64,000 nt of DNA from Strix aluco (taxonomy: Eukaryota; Chordata; Aves; Strigiformes; Strigidae): contig NC_133933.1 in assembly GCF_031877795.1 (NCBI RefSeq), forward strand, positions 20,860,029 to 20,924,028, in the 5' to 3' direction. Below the pieces are notes generated by a model. The model saw nothing but the letters and a program-made list of their open reading frames with translations. It did no database searches and was not told where the DNA came from. Made by a program: the position numbers and the translations under genes. Of the stretch, positions 24,035 to 36,399 are shown piece after piece. Within the stretch, counting starts at the first letter, position 1, and every line of letters begins with the position of its first letter.

Positions 24035-27000
24035 TCACAGGGCTTCAGGTGGCAACAGGAAATCAGCACCTACAACGACAGAGCCAGAAAGCACTGGTAA
24101 AGCACAAAGGCAGGAACAGGCATGGCTTGGTTCCCCTTTCTTTGGGGAACAGGAATTGTTGATATCCCAGAAGAGAGCTACTGCTGGCATTGGCTCTGGG
24201 GTGGCTCTGGCCCCTTATCCCCATGGGTAATGCCCTTACAGACCTGCGCATATGCAGAGGTGCAGAGTGCCCCCGTGCCACACAGCAGGGCTCCCCTGGG
24301 GAGCTGCCACGGGGTTATTTCCAAACCCTGCATAGCACCATCCCCTCGCCGTCCCTTGCCAGAGAGTTGGACTGACTTAGAGCAGTGTGGAGAGTTGGCA
24401 AAGATGGGCAGCAGAGCCTGGTACGTACCTGGGGCTTCCTGATCTTTTGCACCTCCCTGCTTTTTTTGCAGTCCCCATCTTCTTCTTTCTTCTCTTCTTC
24501 GCCTGGTAGGGTTCCGTCTCTTCTGCCCAGGCCTCTTCTCTCTTTCTTTTCCTTTGGCTGGCGCTCTCCTGGCAGGAGCCTGCAAACCTTTCCATCCCAC
24601 AGCATGGTTAGATAGGTAAAGCCAGGATCAGTTGGAATCAGTTCTTGATTTAACCAAAGCTGACTCATTTTACCTTCTTTGCTCTGAGAGGCTCTTTGGT
24701 TCCTCTGTGCATCCCAGGGCCTCTACCGTGGTCTCGGGGGTGGTTGGAGACGGAGCAATGCGTGCCTAAAACAGAAAGGTCGTCATTAGCAGGTGGCAAG
24801 GGATGCCCTGAAGTAGTAAGCAACTGCTTGGCACGTTGCTGCCTTAGCTCTACAGAGGAGATCCCTTTGGCCGGTTTGCATTAGCCCTTTCTCCCAAGGA
24901 TCTCACTCTGGAACACAGGGTTCACGTGGGGGTGTGACAGTTCATTTGTGGGGCCATTCAGCAGAGAGCCTGCGATCCCCTGCCGGGCAAGAGAAGGCTG
25001 GCCCACTTCCTTCTGCCAGAATTTCTTCCGCCCTCCCAAGTTTTACTTACAGCGTGTTATTCCGGGGTGGGGGGAAATAAAATGCAAAGCCACAAGAGAT
25101 CGAATGCCAGGAAGAGGCACAGCAGCTGCTTGGACCCAACAGGAACTACCCTCCTACCTAAGACACATTGTCGCAGCGCTCGTGGAGCTGCCATACCTCC
25201 GCCGATTCTGCTCCCACCACCGCATCTCCCCCTGCTGCTCTCTGGAGGATGAGCAGAGAGGCTGGTGCATCCAGGAAGGCTTTTGCCTGGTGCTCCACGT
25301 CTGCTTCGCCTGCCGGGCCATGCTCCTTTCCCAAAGGCAGCTCTGGAAAGCAAAAGCGTGTGCAGCAAAGTGACTTGTTGGAAGTGGACAACAGCTAAAG
25401 CAAAACCCACACCAAGCCCTACCCCCGCTGTCTGCTCAGGCTGTGACAGCCCTCAGTCCCTCCTCCTACCTGTGCATCTGCCCATGGGCTCTGGTGACAT
25501 CTGGACAGCCATCTCCTCCCCCAGGATGTCACTGCCGTTCTCAATGAGAAATTCCACCAGCAGCTTCACCTGCACACATCAAAGCCTTGGTTTCAGCGCA
25601 GGTGTCTGAAAATGTGCCAGGCAGCCTTTCCTGCTCCTGACCCTTGCTTCTGCACAGAAGGCTGTGGCTGTGGGGCTGCTCTTCCAGGCAGCCACTCCAC
25701 CATCATTTACTCAAGAGAGGAGCAAGCTCTGACGGTCCAGGCAGGCTGCAGGCAGCCGGTCAATACAGCGTACCTTCTCGGTCACCTTCAGCATGGCCTC
25801 GAGCGGGAGCAGGTCCTCGTCGGGTGGGCCCAGCAGGTTTGGCCCCAGGCAGATGGCCAGGTTGCTGGCGGTCATTCTGCTGGTGGACACGTGGTGGCCA
25901 ATGCTCTGCAGCAGCGAGATCAGGCGCTGGAGGAGGAGGAGATGGGCTGCAGGCAACTTCTCGGCCACCCTGAGGGAGCAGGAACACAACGTTATGGAAG
26001 CAGATGCTGCCCACAGCTGTCCCTGAAGCTTGCACAAGGGCAGGTGGGAGCCAGTGTCTGTGTTGTGCCACTTTCCAGGTGCTCTCAGGCAGTGATCAGG
26101 GCTCCTGTGCTTCAGGAAGAACACACCCTGCTGCTTCCCAGCTCCTGGTTTCACCCAAGCCCACGCAAGGGAAGGCTCCCTGCCCACGCCCTTTCCCCCG
26201 AAATGCAACCCCAGCCCAGCAAATGCGAGCTGCCAGAAAGTGCAACCTTCTAAGGAGCCCGTCCCTTTTCAGGCAAGTCCCAGGACTCTGCCACTCCCTA
26301 CTCAACAGGCAGGCTGCTGGCCACACTCACACTTTCAGCGCTTCCACCCTGGCCTCCTTGCTTGGCCTCTCCATGGCCTGCATCCAGTCCTCGTAGAGGC
26401 CGACAACGAGCAGCTTGCCCGGGATGCTGCGGAGAAAGTCCTGCAAGGCCAAGGGCTTCAGGTGAGCCTTTGAAGGTTCCAGGCCAGCCAGGAGCTCTTC
26501 CAGCTGCAGGGCAGAAGCGCTCACCTTCAGGAGGGCAGCCAGCAGGATGACAGGCTGGTTTGCCAGGTCCACATCTGCGCCGCGGTCGAGGTCCTCCTTC
26601 AGCTTCTGGAGCGCCGTCCCCCTGTCGGATCTGCGGAAGATCCCCTCCGTCGACGGTCCTCGCTGGTGCAGGATGTCCACGAGCTCCTGCGGGAGACGCA
26701 GGAGAACAGCTGCTTGGCTGAAGAAACAAGTGACGGCAGAGGCCAGAGCTCTGCCCCAGGCTGGGATCCGCCCCCCCACCCCCCCCGCAAAGGGTCTGGC
26801 GCCAGAAGCGGTGGCCGTGGGTGAAAAGCCCCGTGCCCCAGCCACCCCCGCAGCCGCTGGGGACAGTGGCTCTGGAGCAGCCGCAGGGAGGGCTGGGGCT
26901 TCCCTGTCCAGGCTGGCCTACCTGGATGGGCCGGGGCAGCGTGCCGGCCTCCCCGCAGAGGGCTGCCAGGGGCTGCCCAAAGAGCGCCCTGCTGCAGTCG

Positions 27001-30000
27001 GAGCCCGCCTGCCCTGGCGCCGGGGCAGCGGACGGGCTCCGCCGCAGCGCAAACGGCCAGGGCAGCCCCCTCCTCTTCCTGCTGGTGCGGCCGCCGCTCC
27101 CTCCCGCTGCAAAGGGAAAGAGAGCAAGAGCCCGTCAGTGGGAACCGCCAGGCCAGCGCTCCCGGAGCCTGCCCTGCCCTGCCCTGCCCTGCCCTGCCTG
27201 CAGCGCGGTGCTGAGCGGTGCGGCGGGACGGGACGGGACGGGCAGGGAGCCGGCAGCTGGAACCAGGGCTCTGGCTCAGCGGCTCCGGCTCGCAGTCTCC
27301 TGAGAACCGGCGGCACAGCGGGACAGCCCCGCCCAGCCCTCGCCCTGCCCTCCCCCAGGCCGCGAGCCGCAGCAGAGGGAGGCTCCCTGTCCCGCAGAAT
27401 CACGTCCGGCGGCCGCTGCCCAGCGGGTGTCCTTGCTCGTCCGGGTGACATCCGTCCTCCCTTGGGGTGCCCGACCTGCGGGGTGACACTCAGGGAACAA
27501 GGGAGCACGGCTCCTCCCGGCTCTGGCCGAGGAGCAGGGACCCATCTGCCCGGCTCTGGGGACAGAGCTCAGGCAGGCAGCACCTCGAGTGCTCAGCACT
27601 GTCGAAGGGTCCCGAGCGCTCAGCTCTCTCCTGCTGCAGCGTGATGCGCACCGATTTCCTCTGGCCAAAGGGCAGCAGCAACAGCATCCTCAGTTGTGCA
27701 GACGTGCCGGTCCAGGAGAAAAGAAGGCCCTCCCTGCCCTTCGTCCCCAAACTCACCTGGTGAGCGGCAAAGTCCGCCTTCATTGGTAGGTGGGGCTGTT
27801 GGATGCCCTTGCTTGGGATCAGCCTGCAAGAACCAGGACCCTCTGCCCTCCTGGGCTCTCTGCCTCACGCGGCAGGTTTCCTCCCAGCACCACCAGCGGG
27901 GACATGCGGCGTTCCTGGTGGCTCCCCAACGCTCTTTGCACCCGGGGTGGCACCGCGGGACCCTCCCTCCCCCCTGCACAGGCTCACCCCACTCGCCGCA
28001 CAGCCCTGGCACCCTGGCACAGCCAGAGGCGGGTGAAAGGCAGCCGTTCTCACCTCTGCCTGGTCCTCCATCAGCCTCTCCAGGCTCTTCTTGGCGCTGA
28101 ATGTCTTCCACTGGGCAGGAGAGAAAGAGTGGAAGGAGGTGAGCAGCGACGCCTCTGCTGCTCGGCTGGAGGGCCAGCGCTCGGGGACAGCGGCCAGACG
28201 AGAGAGACACTTACGGCGTGGCGTCGGCTCAGCTCCTTCTGCAGGAGTTTGATGGATGGGACGGTGGTCACTCGGGCTCCCGTGGCTCCTTCGGGTGTCC
28301 TGTCACCGGGAAAGGACAGGGAGAGAGCTGGCTGAGCCCCAAGCCACCTCTTCTCCCTTGTCAGGCAGCTCTGCCTGAGAGCTGCCCGCAGCCGCAGCGG
28401 CAGCTCTCCCCATCTGGGGAGCTGTGTTCCCCCATCCGGCCGCGCCTGAAGCACCCCCCTAGCTTACCCCAGCAGCTTGCCCAGCCACAGCTGCTTCAGT
28501 GCCCGGGAGCTGCAGAAAGAGAGGAGAACCAGCGTCAGGCCCCGCTGCCCCCCAGCCCCCGGGCCCCTGCACAGCCTTGCCCCTTGGGAAGGGCTGAGGG
28601 GCAGCACGAGGCCCCGTGGGGCAGGACAGGGGTGCTGCCCAAGCCCTGGCTCCCTGTGTCCTGCCAGAGCAGCTGCTCCTGCCCTTGCCTCCTGGGGACC
28701 AAAAGGTGACCAGGGGATGCAGGATGTGGAAACGCACCCCCATCCCTCCCTGCCGGCGTGCAGCCCGCTCCCTGTCCAGGCTCTGCACGGAGGGCAGAGG
28801 CCATTCACAGGGTGGCGTGGGCACGGTTGGGACCCTCTCCTGCCCGGCTGTGGGACGTGGCACCATGACTCACCCGAAAGTGGCAACACAGGTGCCGCTG
28901 GGCCAGATGAAGATGATGGAGGTCCTGTCGTCGTCGCTGCCTTCCTCCTCCTCTTCCTCTTTGACGTCCCCCGCCGCCTCCTTCCCGCTGCTCAGCACCC
29001 ACAGCTGGTCCAGGGCCAGGCGGAGCTGTGGGCGCAGGGTGGTGCCACGTCTGCGGAGAAGAGAGACAGGCAGTGAGCTGGAGGTGGCCGCCTTGGGGTG
29101 CCCCCGGGCAGAGCCCTGCCCCCCACCTGCCCCTGTGTGGTGGTTTAGGCCCTGCCGGGACCCGAGAGGACATTGCCACTGCCCCTCCCCTACCCTCCGA
29201 CCGGAACGGGGCAGGGAGGGAAATACAAACCCCGGGGCTGAGATAAGGAGAGGTTTAATACAGCAGTGCAACAGCAACAAACCGAACAACAAGAACGATA
29301 ACAATAGCAATAACAGTAATAACAATAAACAGAACAAGGGATATACTGATACAGCAGCGAGGAGAGCGACCCCACACCACGCGTTTACCGACTGAGTAAT
29401 CCCACACCACTGAGGGATCTTCTGAGAGGCCGGGTAAGGGAGACAATTGCTCAACCTCCTCCAGGGCAGCTATACCAAAGGCCCACCAGTACTCTCTTGG
29501 GTCTTTAAAGTACCCTCTCCTCAGGTAATCTGTACCTAGGATGCACGGGGCATCTGGGCCAGTCACAATGGGGTGCTTATGCCAGTCCTTCCCAGTTAAG
29601 CTTACTTCAGCTTCTAATAGGGTCAGCTGTTGGGATCCCCCTGTCACTCCGGAGATGCAGATGGGTTCAACCCCACTGTAGTTTGATGGCATCAGGGTGC
29701 ACTGTGCGCCAGTATCTACCAAGGCCTTATGTATGCTTGTGCGTCTGATGTGCCAGGCCATCGGATCCACAGCGTCCAGTAAATCCGATTATCCCTTTCC
29801 TCCACCTGGCTGGAGGCAGGGCCCCTCTAATCCTGCTCACCATCACTCACTTGTTCTAAGAGTGACTCCTGCAAGAATGACTCACTTGTCCCCTCAAGAA
29901 GGTCAAGCATAACGTTGGCCATTCTATTCTGTCTGGGGGATTTCCGACTGGACACTGGAGCTGCGTCTCTCTTGGAAGACTCCCCTTTCATGGTGGCTTT

Positions 30001-32547
30001 CCCTTTCAGGTGCTGTACTTGTGCAGCTAGGGCGGGAGTGGGCTGTCCATCCCACCTCCTCACGTTTTCTCCATGGTCGCGGAGGAAGAATCACAGGGTA
30101 CCCCGTGCTGTGTCCCTTCCACTGCCCTTCTCTTGGGTGGGGAAGTGCCTGCTTCTAATGGCTGAGACATCGGCCCGTGCAGGTGGAATGTAGGACATGT
30201 CCTCTTCCACTTTCTGGAGCCTCTGAGACAGTTCCCTTACAGCTGAAACCCAGGCATGTTGGGAGGAAGGGAGATTTCCCTCATATTGCCGGAGCTGGCC
30301 AGCCACTTCGTCCACTGTCTGAGTGTGGGTGTCTCGCCACCAGGACGCTACTGCCAATGCTTTGGAATGTGCCTCTGGTGCACTTTGCAGGAACTTCTGC
30401 CACATCAGCTGTGTGCAAGGGACCTGATCTGGATCCATGGGCCATCATTGAGATCACCATAAACCATGTCAAACACAGCCAATTCCCTGAGGTTCTGAAT
30501 GCCTTTCTCCGTGTTGGTCCACTTGCCTAACCGACATAGAACATCATCCTTGTAGGGGCACCTCTCCCTTACACTGAGCAGGAGTCGCCTCCAAAGGCTG
30601 AGGGTTTGAGCCTGTTTCCCTATGGCCTTGTCAATACCAGCCTCCCTGGCTAAAGATCCCAGCTGCTTGGCCTCTCTCCCCTCCAATTCCAAAACACCAG
30701 CTCCACTATCCCAGCATCAGAGCAGCCAGGTGCAAATTTGCTCGCCTGGAAGGCATCTGAAATCCTTCCGCATATCTCGCAACTCACTGAGGGATAGAGA
30801 TCGGATGGTTACCTCCGGCTCTTCCTCCTGCTCTCGTGATGGGCCTGGTTCATTATCACCCTGTGCACTGCGAGGGGATTTTTTGGTATATTTGGTTTTC
30901 CGTGTCGGGGCGACTCATACTGGCACTGCCTGTCCCCCTGGCCCAGCTGCTGTGCTGGTGGAGGCGACTGGTACTGGCACTGCCTGTCCCCCTGGCCCAG
31001 CTGCTGTACCAGCAGGTTCACTTTCAGATCCTGCAGCCCTTTCTCCCCCTTGAGGGCAGTGATCAGTGTTAAAGATGACACGGTAGGCATGGGCAAGCCC
31101 CCAGCACATCGCAACGAGTTGTGTCTCCCGGGGTTTGTCAGATTGGCAACACACCTTTTCCAAACACTCCACCAGTTTATCAGGACTCTGCACTTGTTTG
31201 GGAGTGAGATCCCAAAGCACTGGGGGTGACCACTGACTCAGGCACTTGCCCATCTTTTCCCACACACCTTGCCATTTATAACTATCTGCCCTCGGGGCAG
31301 GTTTCCGGGTGGTGCCATTATTGGAGAAGTACCGCATGGCCCAAAACAAGATCTGGCAGACATTCAGAAAGCGCTGTGCCGCAAACACACTGGCCTGGGT
31401 GCTCCAAGGATAGCTAAAACTCTCAAAAACCGAGAGCATCTCTTCCCCTGGCTCACCCACGGAGGCGGTGAGACCCCTAACGAAAGCCCAGGCAGCAAAC
31501 AGCTACCGGTTCACCCGCACAAGCAGTGATGCAAGCACATTATAAGCAGTCAGTAGCCAGTATAGCAAAATAAAACCCTTGACGCATTTTCCACCGATAA
31601 CAAACGCCGGCACTGGGAACACACAGGGGATATAAGGATTAATCCAGCCCCACCACGCAAGCAAGTTGGCCAGCACTGCAAATGTTCCTTATCAAACAAA
31701 TACGAATAAAACCAGAAAAATGGCACCTAACAGATGGCTCTAACGCACCTTCTCCTTGTGTCCTTATCTCAACCCTCTCGTGCCACACGTTGGGCACCAA
31801 AAAGGCTGTGGTGGTTTAGGCCCCGCCGGGACCCGAGACCACGCTGCCGCTGCCCCTCCCCCACCCACCCACCGACCGGAACGGGGCAGGGAGTGAAATA
31901 CAGACCCCGGGGCTGAGATAAGGAGAGGTTTGATACAACAGTGCAACAGCAACAAACCGAACAACAAGAACGATAGCAATAGCAATAACAGTAATAACAA
32001 TAAACAGAACAAGGGATATACAGATACAGCAGTGAGGGAAGCGACCCCACCCCACGCGTTTACCAATCTTCCCGCGCTTGGGCGCCCGGACCTGACGTCA
32101 GCATGGTATTGAATAACCCGGCTAGAGCTCCCTCCCCACTGCTGGGGAAACTTAACCCTATCCTGGCTAAACCAGGACACCTTGGGATGGACATTGGTGC
32201 ATCCAGCACCAAGGCCCCAGGGCCTGGGGCTGGTGCCAGAGTGTCCCTGGCCTGGTGGCAGGGCCAGGGATGGGGGAAAGGCAGTGGGGCTCTGAGGGTC
32301 TTACCGCAACTTGGCGATGACCAGTTCCTCCTGGAGGAGGAGAAGGCGCCTCTCGCTCCTCCTGTGGCCCCGGGTCAGCCACACGTCTGTGCTCAGCACC
32401 GCCTCGGCGTCGGTGAGAGCCTCCCTGCGGAGCAGAGAGCGGCGGGCATGAGAAAGGCTGCAGCTGCGAGGCCCGGCCGTGCCCACCCATCCCTGAGCCG
32501 CAGGGGGGATCCTACCTGGAGTGCCAGCAGCAGTTGGCCTGGCCCAT
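24035..32547 (-). CDS. Gene C: PH-RhoGAP protein, TAGAP/ARHGAP20-like, complete
   Basis: Exons: 32516-32547, 32305-32424, 28874-29050, 28468-28509, 28215-28299, 28054-28110, 27757-27823, 26922-27106, 26525-26686, 26331-26440, 25774-25969, 25470-25569, 25197-25342, 24674-24765, 24429-24568, 24035-24069. The only exonic difference from gene B that I found is at 24508 in exon 15. It is silent in the chosen frame (Pro codon CCC to CCT) but would change Pro to Leu in the competing frame, weak support for the chosen one. Intron 8 is nine bases shorter than in gene B. The predicted protein equals that of gene B. Confidence 0.82.
29136..32179 (-). mobile_element. ERV fossil in intron 2 of gene C
   Basis: 5' LTR 31807-32179; partial 3' LTR 29136-29389. 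Nearly identical to the copies in units 1 and 2. Broken. Confidence 0.75.
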
Positions 32548-32869
32548 CCTGCCCGGGACAGGAGGACCCTCGCTCTGCACCGCTCTGGGATGCGGCCCAG
32601 CCGGCGACAGCGAGGATGGCAAGTGAGGTGCAGGTGCCGGGGAGTGCTGCTCGGCCAGAGCCTGCCTCCTGCCGGCGCTGCTCGGTGCCAGCAGAGCCCC
32701 CTGCTGCCGGCTCTGGTGGCTGCTGGCTCCAAAATGGCCGCCGCTGGGAGGCCAACGGAAAGTGGGCGGGGCCTCGTGCCGGGGGTGCTCTCCAGCGTGG
32801 CCCTGGCTGTCTTGCGCTGGGGAGCCCAGAGCAGGACAGAGCAGAGGGGAAGCACCCCCTCCCTCCGCC
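32529..32869 (-). promoter_or_regulatory. Candidate promoter of gene C
   Basis: GC box and YY1-like site are kept; no difference seen in this interval. Confidence 0.5.
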
Positions 32870-34826
32870 TGCTGCCAGTGGTTTGCCTGCTGCAGCCCGG
32901 GATGCACTTAGCCCCCGTTGCCCCAGGGGTACTTTGCTGGCTCCAAGTTGCTCAACTTCGGGTCCACCGTGACCCCAGGGCTCTGCACAGCTGCTTGCCA
33001 GCTGGGTCTCCCCCAGCACATACGGCTCCAAAGGCTTCTTCCTGCCCGGGTCCAGCACTTTGCTCTTCCCTCTTCCCCTTCTTCAACGACAGCAGGCACC
33101 TGGCAGCCCCTTTCTCCAGCCTGTCAAGGGCCCTCTGCTTGGCAACACAACTCCCGGCTGCAGGAGCCTCTCCTCCCGGTCGTGTGCCTTCTGCAAGCTG
33201 TCTGAGGGTGTGCTCTGCCCCGTCATCCGCATCACTGAATGTGGACAGCGCGTGCATCGTGCGGCGCACGGCTTTCTCACAGAATGATCAGAAATTGAGG
33301 GGGAAGATCCACTTTTCTGTGTGTGTGTGTGTATTACAAATATGGTGCTTCTCCCTGTCATCCCTTGAAGCCAATTAAAGGTGTACAGGCTCTCTCGTTT
33401 TCCATTGGAATGTCACACCCCTTGGTAGTACTGACCTTACGTGCAACGTTGCATCAGGCTGTACTCTCGCCTAGACTGTTAGATAGTAGGTAGCCTAGAG
33501 TAGTAGAGAGCAGATGATCTGCATTAATGGTGCTAACGCCAGTGACGGGAGGCTGCATCTAGCTGTTCAGCCAAAGGGTAAAAATCAGAGGTGGCTGTTG
33601 AACTCAGTGGGCAATTGACTGAATTCAGCACGTTCAAAAAAGAAAAGCTACAGGAGGAAGGCATATTCTATCCTGACTGCTACAATGCATGTTTTAGGAG
33701 GTATGAAGATAAACCCCCCATGCCCCTCCGCCCACCCCCTTCCAAGAGAAAGGACTAGAGAAAAAAGATGCAACTTCTAGAGCAATGGGGCTTTTAATAG
33801 GCAAGTAAATTTCCCCGTATCATGCCCATTCAATGAGCTACTTTGTCTGACACTCTGCCTTACTCGGTACCAGCATAAGACTCTTCCCGGAAGAATTAGA
33901 CAAACCAAAAAATTGCTCTACAGCCAGTTGCCTCTGTTACGCTATGGAAGATGCAGAATTCCTCTCTGATCCACAACTTTCCACCTACAACCAAAACCGT
34001 AGTGAAGTTTTCCTCCATTTCACATGGGCGCTGATGGCTCTTCCCCAGGGAAAGCCTCTGTCACTCTGTGGGCATAGCTGCTCATAGGCAAGGCAAGCCC
34101 CGAGCCTCACGCACCATCCGAGGCCACCACCGTCCTCCTGTAGCCGTGAGCAAGATCTCAAACGCCTTTTCTGCTGCAGGAGAAGAGTTGTTAATAGAAG
34201 CGGATGCACGAGGCACGGTCAGTTCCAGAACAGTCACAGCTGTTCAAAGCTTTCCGTGCCCTGGGTTGGTGGTTGTCAGGACCAGCTCCTGCGTCAGCTT
34301 GCACCGAGGCTGGCGACAGCTGTATTTCATGCAGGTAACTCAGGTTTAACCCTTTGTCCCCTGAGCATCCGCACAGCTCCAGCAGCACAGAAAGTCACAG
34401 TGGGCCGCGCTGGAGCAAGCTGCTCCGCTGGACTTGTGGCAAGTGTTGCGTCTGCATCCCTGCCCTTCTGTTCTCCCTGTAGGGTCCTGGTCAATACAAC
34501 AAGCTGCTCTCCCTGGAAATGACCATCGTGGCGAAAGACAGACTCCACTGTGAGCCATGACCTTCACCCACCGAGCAGCCAGCACAGCCAGGGACACGTC
34601 TGTGCGAAAGGCCCTCCCCGTGGCAAAAAGGGGATCCATAGTCAGCTTTGGATGGCGTGTGTCTGGTGGAACTGTTGATACTGCGCGATGCCTTGATTAA
34701 AATAGGAGCGATGAAGAGAGTTCAAAACCTGCCCTTTTGAGGAAAAATGCAGGAAATCAGAGTCTTTGCAGGAAGAATGCAGGAAACCGGCATCTTTTGG
34801 CTATTTTACACTCCAACCAGAAAGAT
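32870..34826. other. Upstream region of gene C, no gene recognised
   Basis: It differs from units 1 and 2 by G at 33048, a change shared by units 4 and 5. Confidence 0.5.
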
Positions 34827-35618
34827 TGTGGGCCCGTGCTTTGCTGATTAGGGATACCAATTAAACTCAGACACCAGAGTGAAAAGAGCAGGCATATTTT
34901 ACTGGAAATAGCTAAATAATGTAACAGAATAATACAGAAAACATACAGTACGAACAGACACAATAGCGCACTTAAACAAATAGGAAAATACAGGGTCATG
35001 CATCAAATCATTACTACCTGAGGGAGAGAATAGGGATTAAGAAAGATCCATCACCACTTGCATACTTTACCATCATCCGGATCCGCAGTGGCTGGGCAGC
35101 CCCGGTTACAGCGAGGATTTGGAGAGCCTTTCCCGGCAAGTGGGAAATCCTACGCGGTGCGTCCACCCGTAGGTGAGGCTTCCAAAGTCGCTGTGAGCGG
35201 GTCCAGCCTTATATAGCCCAAAATCAGCAAGCCAGAACAGCTGGCACCTCTGTTTTGAGCAGAACGTCTGGTTTCACTCTCACATTAGATTCCCCCGGAG
35301 CCTGGCCAGGGCTCAAGGGAGAAGCTAAGGGAGTTTCCCTGCTTATCTAATTTATTTATGTTCTTTTTAGAACAAGGCCACACGTCTGGTCCCAAGGCCG
35401 GACAGCAGGCTTCATGGCCTTGTTAACTTACCTCTATGCCAAGAAGAAGAAAGATACATTCAGGATAGACATGTTTCCATTACATTCATCATCAGTCAGG
35501 AGTCTATGATATCTAAGCTACATCTTTCATTAATGACCATACACATATCGTTAATGACTACATACTAAGTTAGCAGCTTTGGCTCGGGGCCTGTTGTTCA
35601 GGCTTCAACACTTCAACA
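34827..35618 (-). mobile_element. LTR-like block upstream of gene C
   Basis: No difference from unit 1 noticed; TATA box at 35209-35217. Confidence 0.5.
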
Positions 35619-36094
35619 CTTTAGCGCTTTTTACATCAGGATAGGCGGTTTGTTATAACCTAGTACAATACCTACTAGCACAACGGTTATCAGGTACAAA
35701 ATATACAGGATTCCTCTATAGGTCAACTCTGGCTTGGGCCTATTGTCCAAGCCTTAGCACTTCAGCCCGGTGGTTAATGCTTTAAGGGCAGTTCAGCACG
35801 TTGGGAAAAGGGATGGAAGACCACTCTTGTGGACGCTGTCTGGACTGGGCTAGGCTGGGCTTGGAGAGCCTGGGAGGGTCTCCGCGGTCCCAGCTTTCCC
35901 GCAGTGCTGACTGTGGTGGCTGCTGCCTGTTCTTTCCTGCAGTGCTGACTGCACCCACCAGCTGAAAAAGCCCCTGGTAGAGGGGCAGGGAGAAGCTCTT
36001 CTCCAGAGATTTGCCAGAAACTCTCCAGAGCATCCCTTTTCCCCCCATGAGGATGCTCCGTGTGACAAGGGAAGGTGCCCATTAGTCCACAGTC

Positions 36095-36194
36095 CTGAGC
36101 AATCCGGTCTAGGTGACCCTGCTTGAGCAGGCAGGTTGGACCAGAGGAGCTCCACAGGTCCCTCCCAGCCTCAGCGGTTCTATGTGATGCTGTG
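36095..36194 (+). mobile_element. CR1 LINE 3' tail, unit 3
   Basis: Identical to the unit 1 copy by eye. Confidence 0.8.
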
Positions 36195-36365
36195 CTTTGG
36201 TTTGACGCCTCAAGCACCTGAACTCAGCCCCGATGCCTGCTGGAAAGGATTCTGGCGCAAGGGATGATCCCAAACTCTTCCACAAGGATGCGTGCGTCAC
36301 AAAACAACTTCTACCTCGTCCAGAATATCGTATGGCACACACATTCAGAAGAGACAAAATGTCCT

Positions 36366-36371
36366 TTTATT
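36366..36371 (-). terminator. Poly(A) signal of gene D
   Basis: AATAAA on the minus strand just past the exon 16 stop at 36400. Confidence 0.7.
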
Positions 36372-36399
36372 GTGGACATTAACTGCAGGAGCCCAGGAG

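Larger units (their letters stand above)
12375..24748. repeat. Tandem unit 2 (12374 bp)
   Basis: Second full copy, the same length as unit 1 and nearly identical to it. Its only private base that I found is A at 24508, inside exon 15 of gene C. Confidence 0.97.
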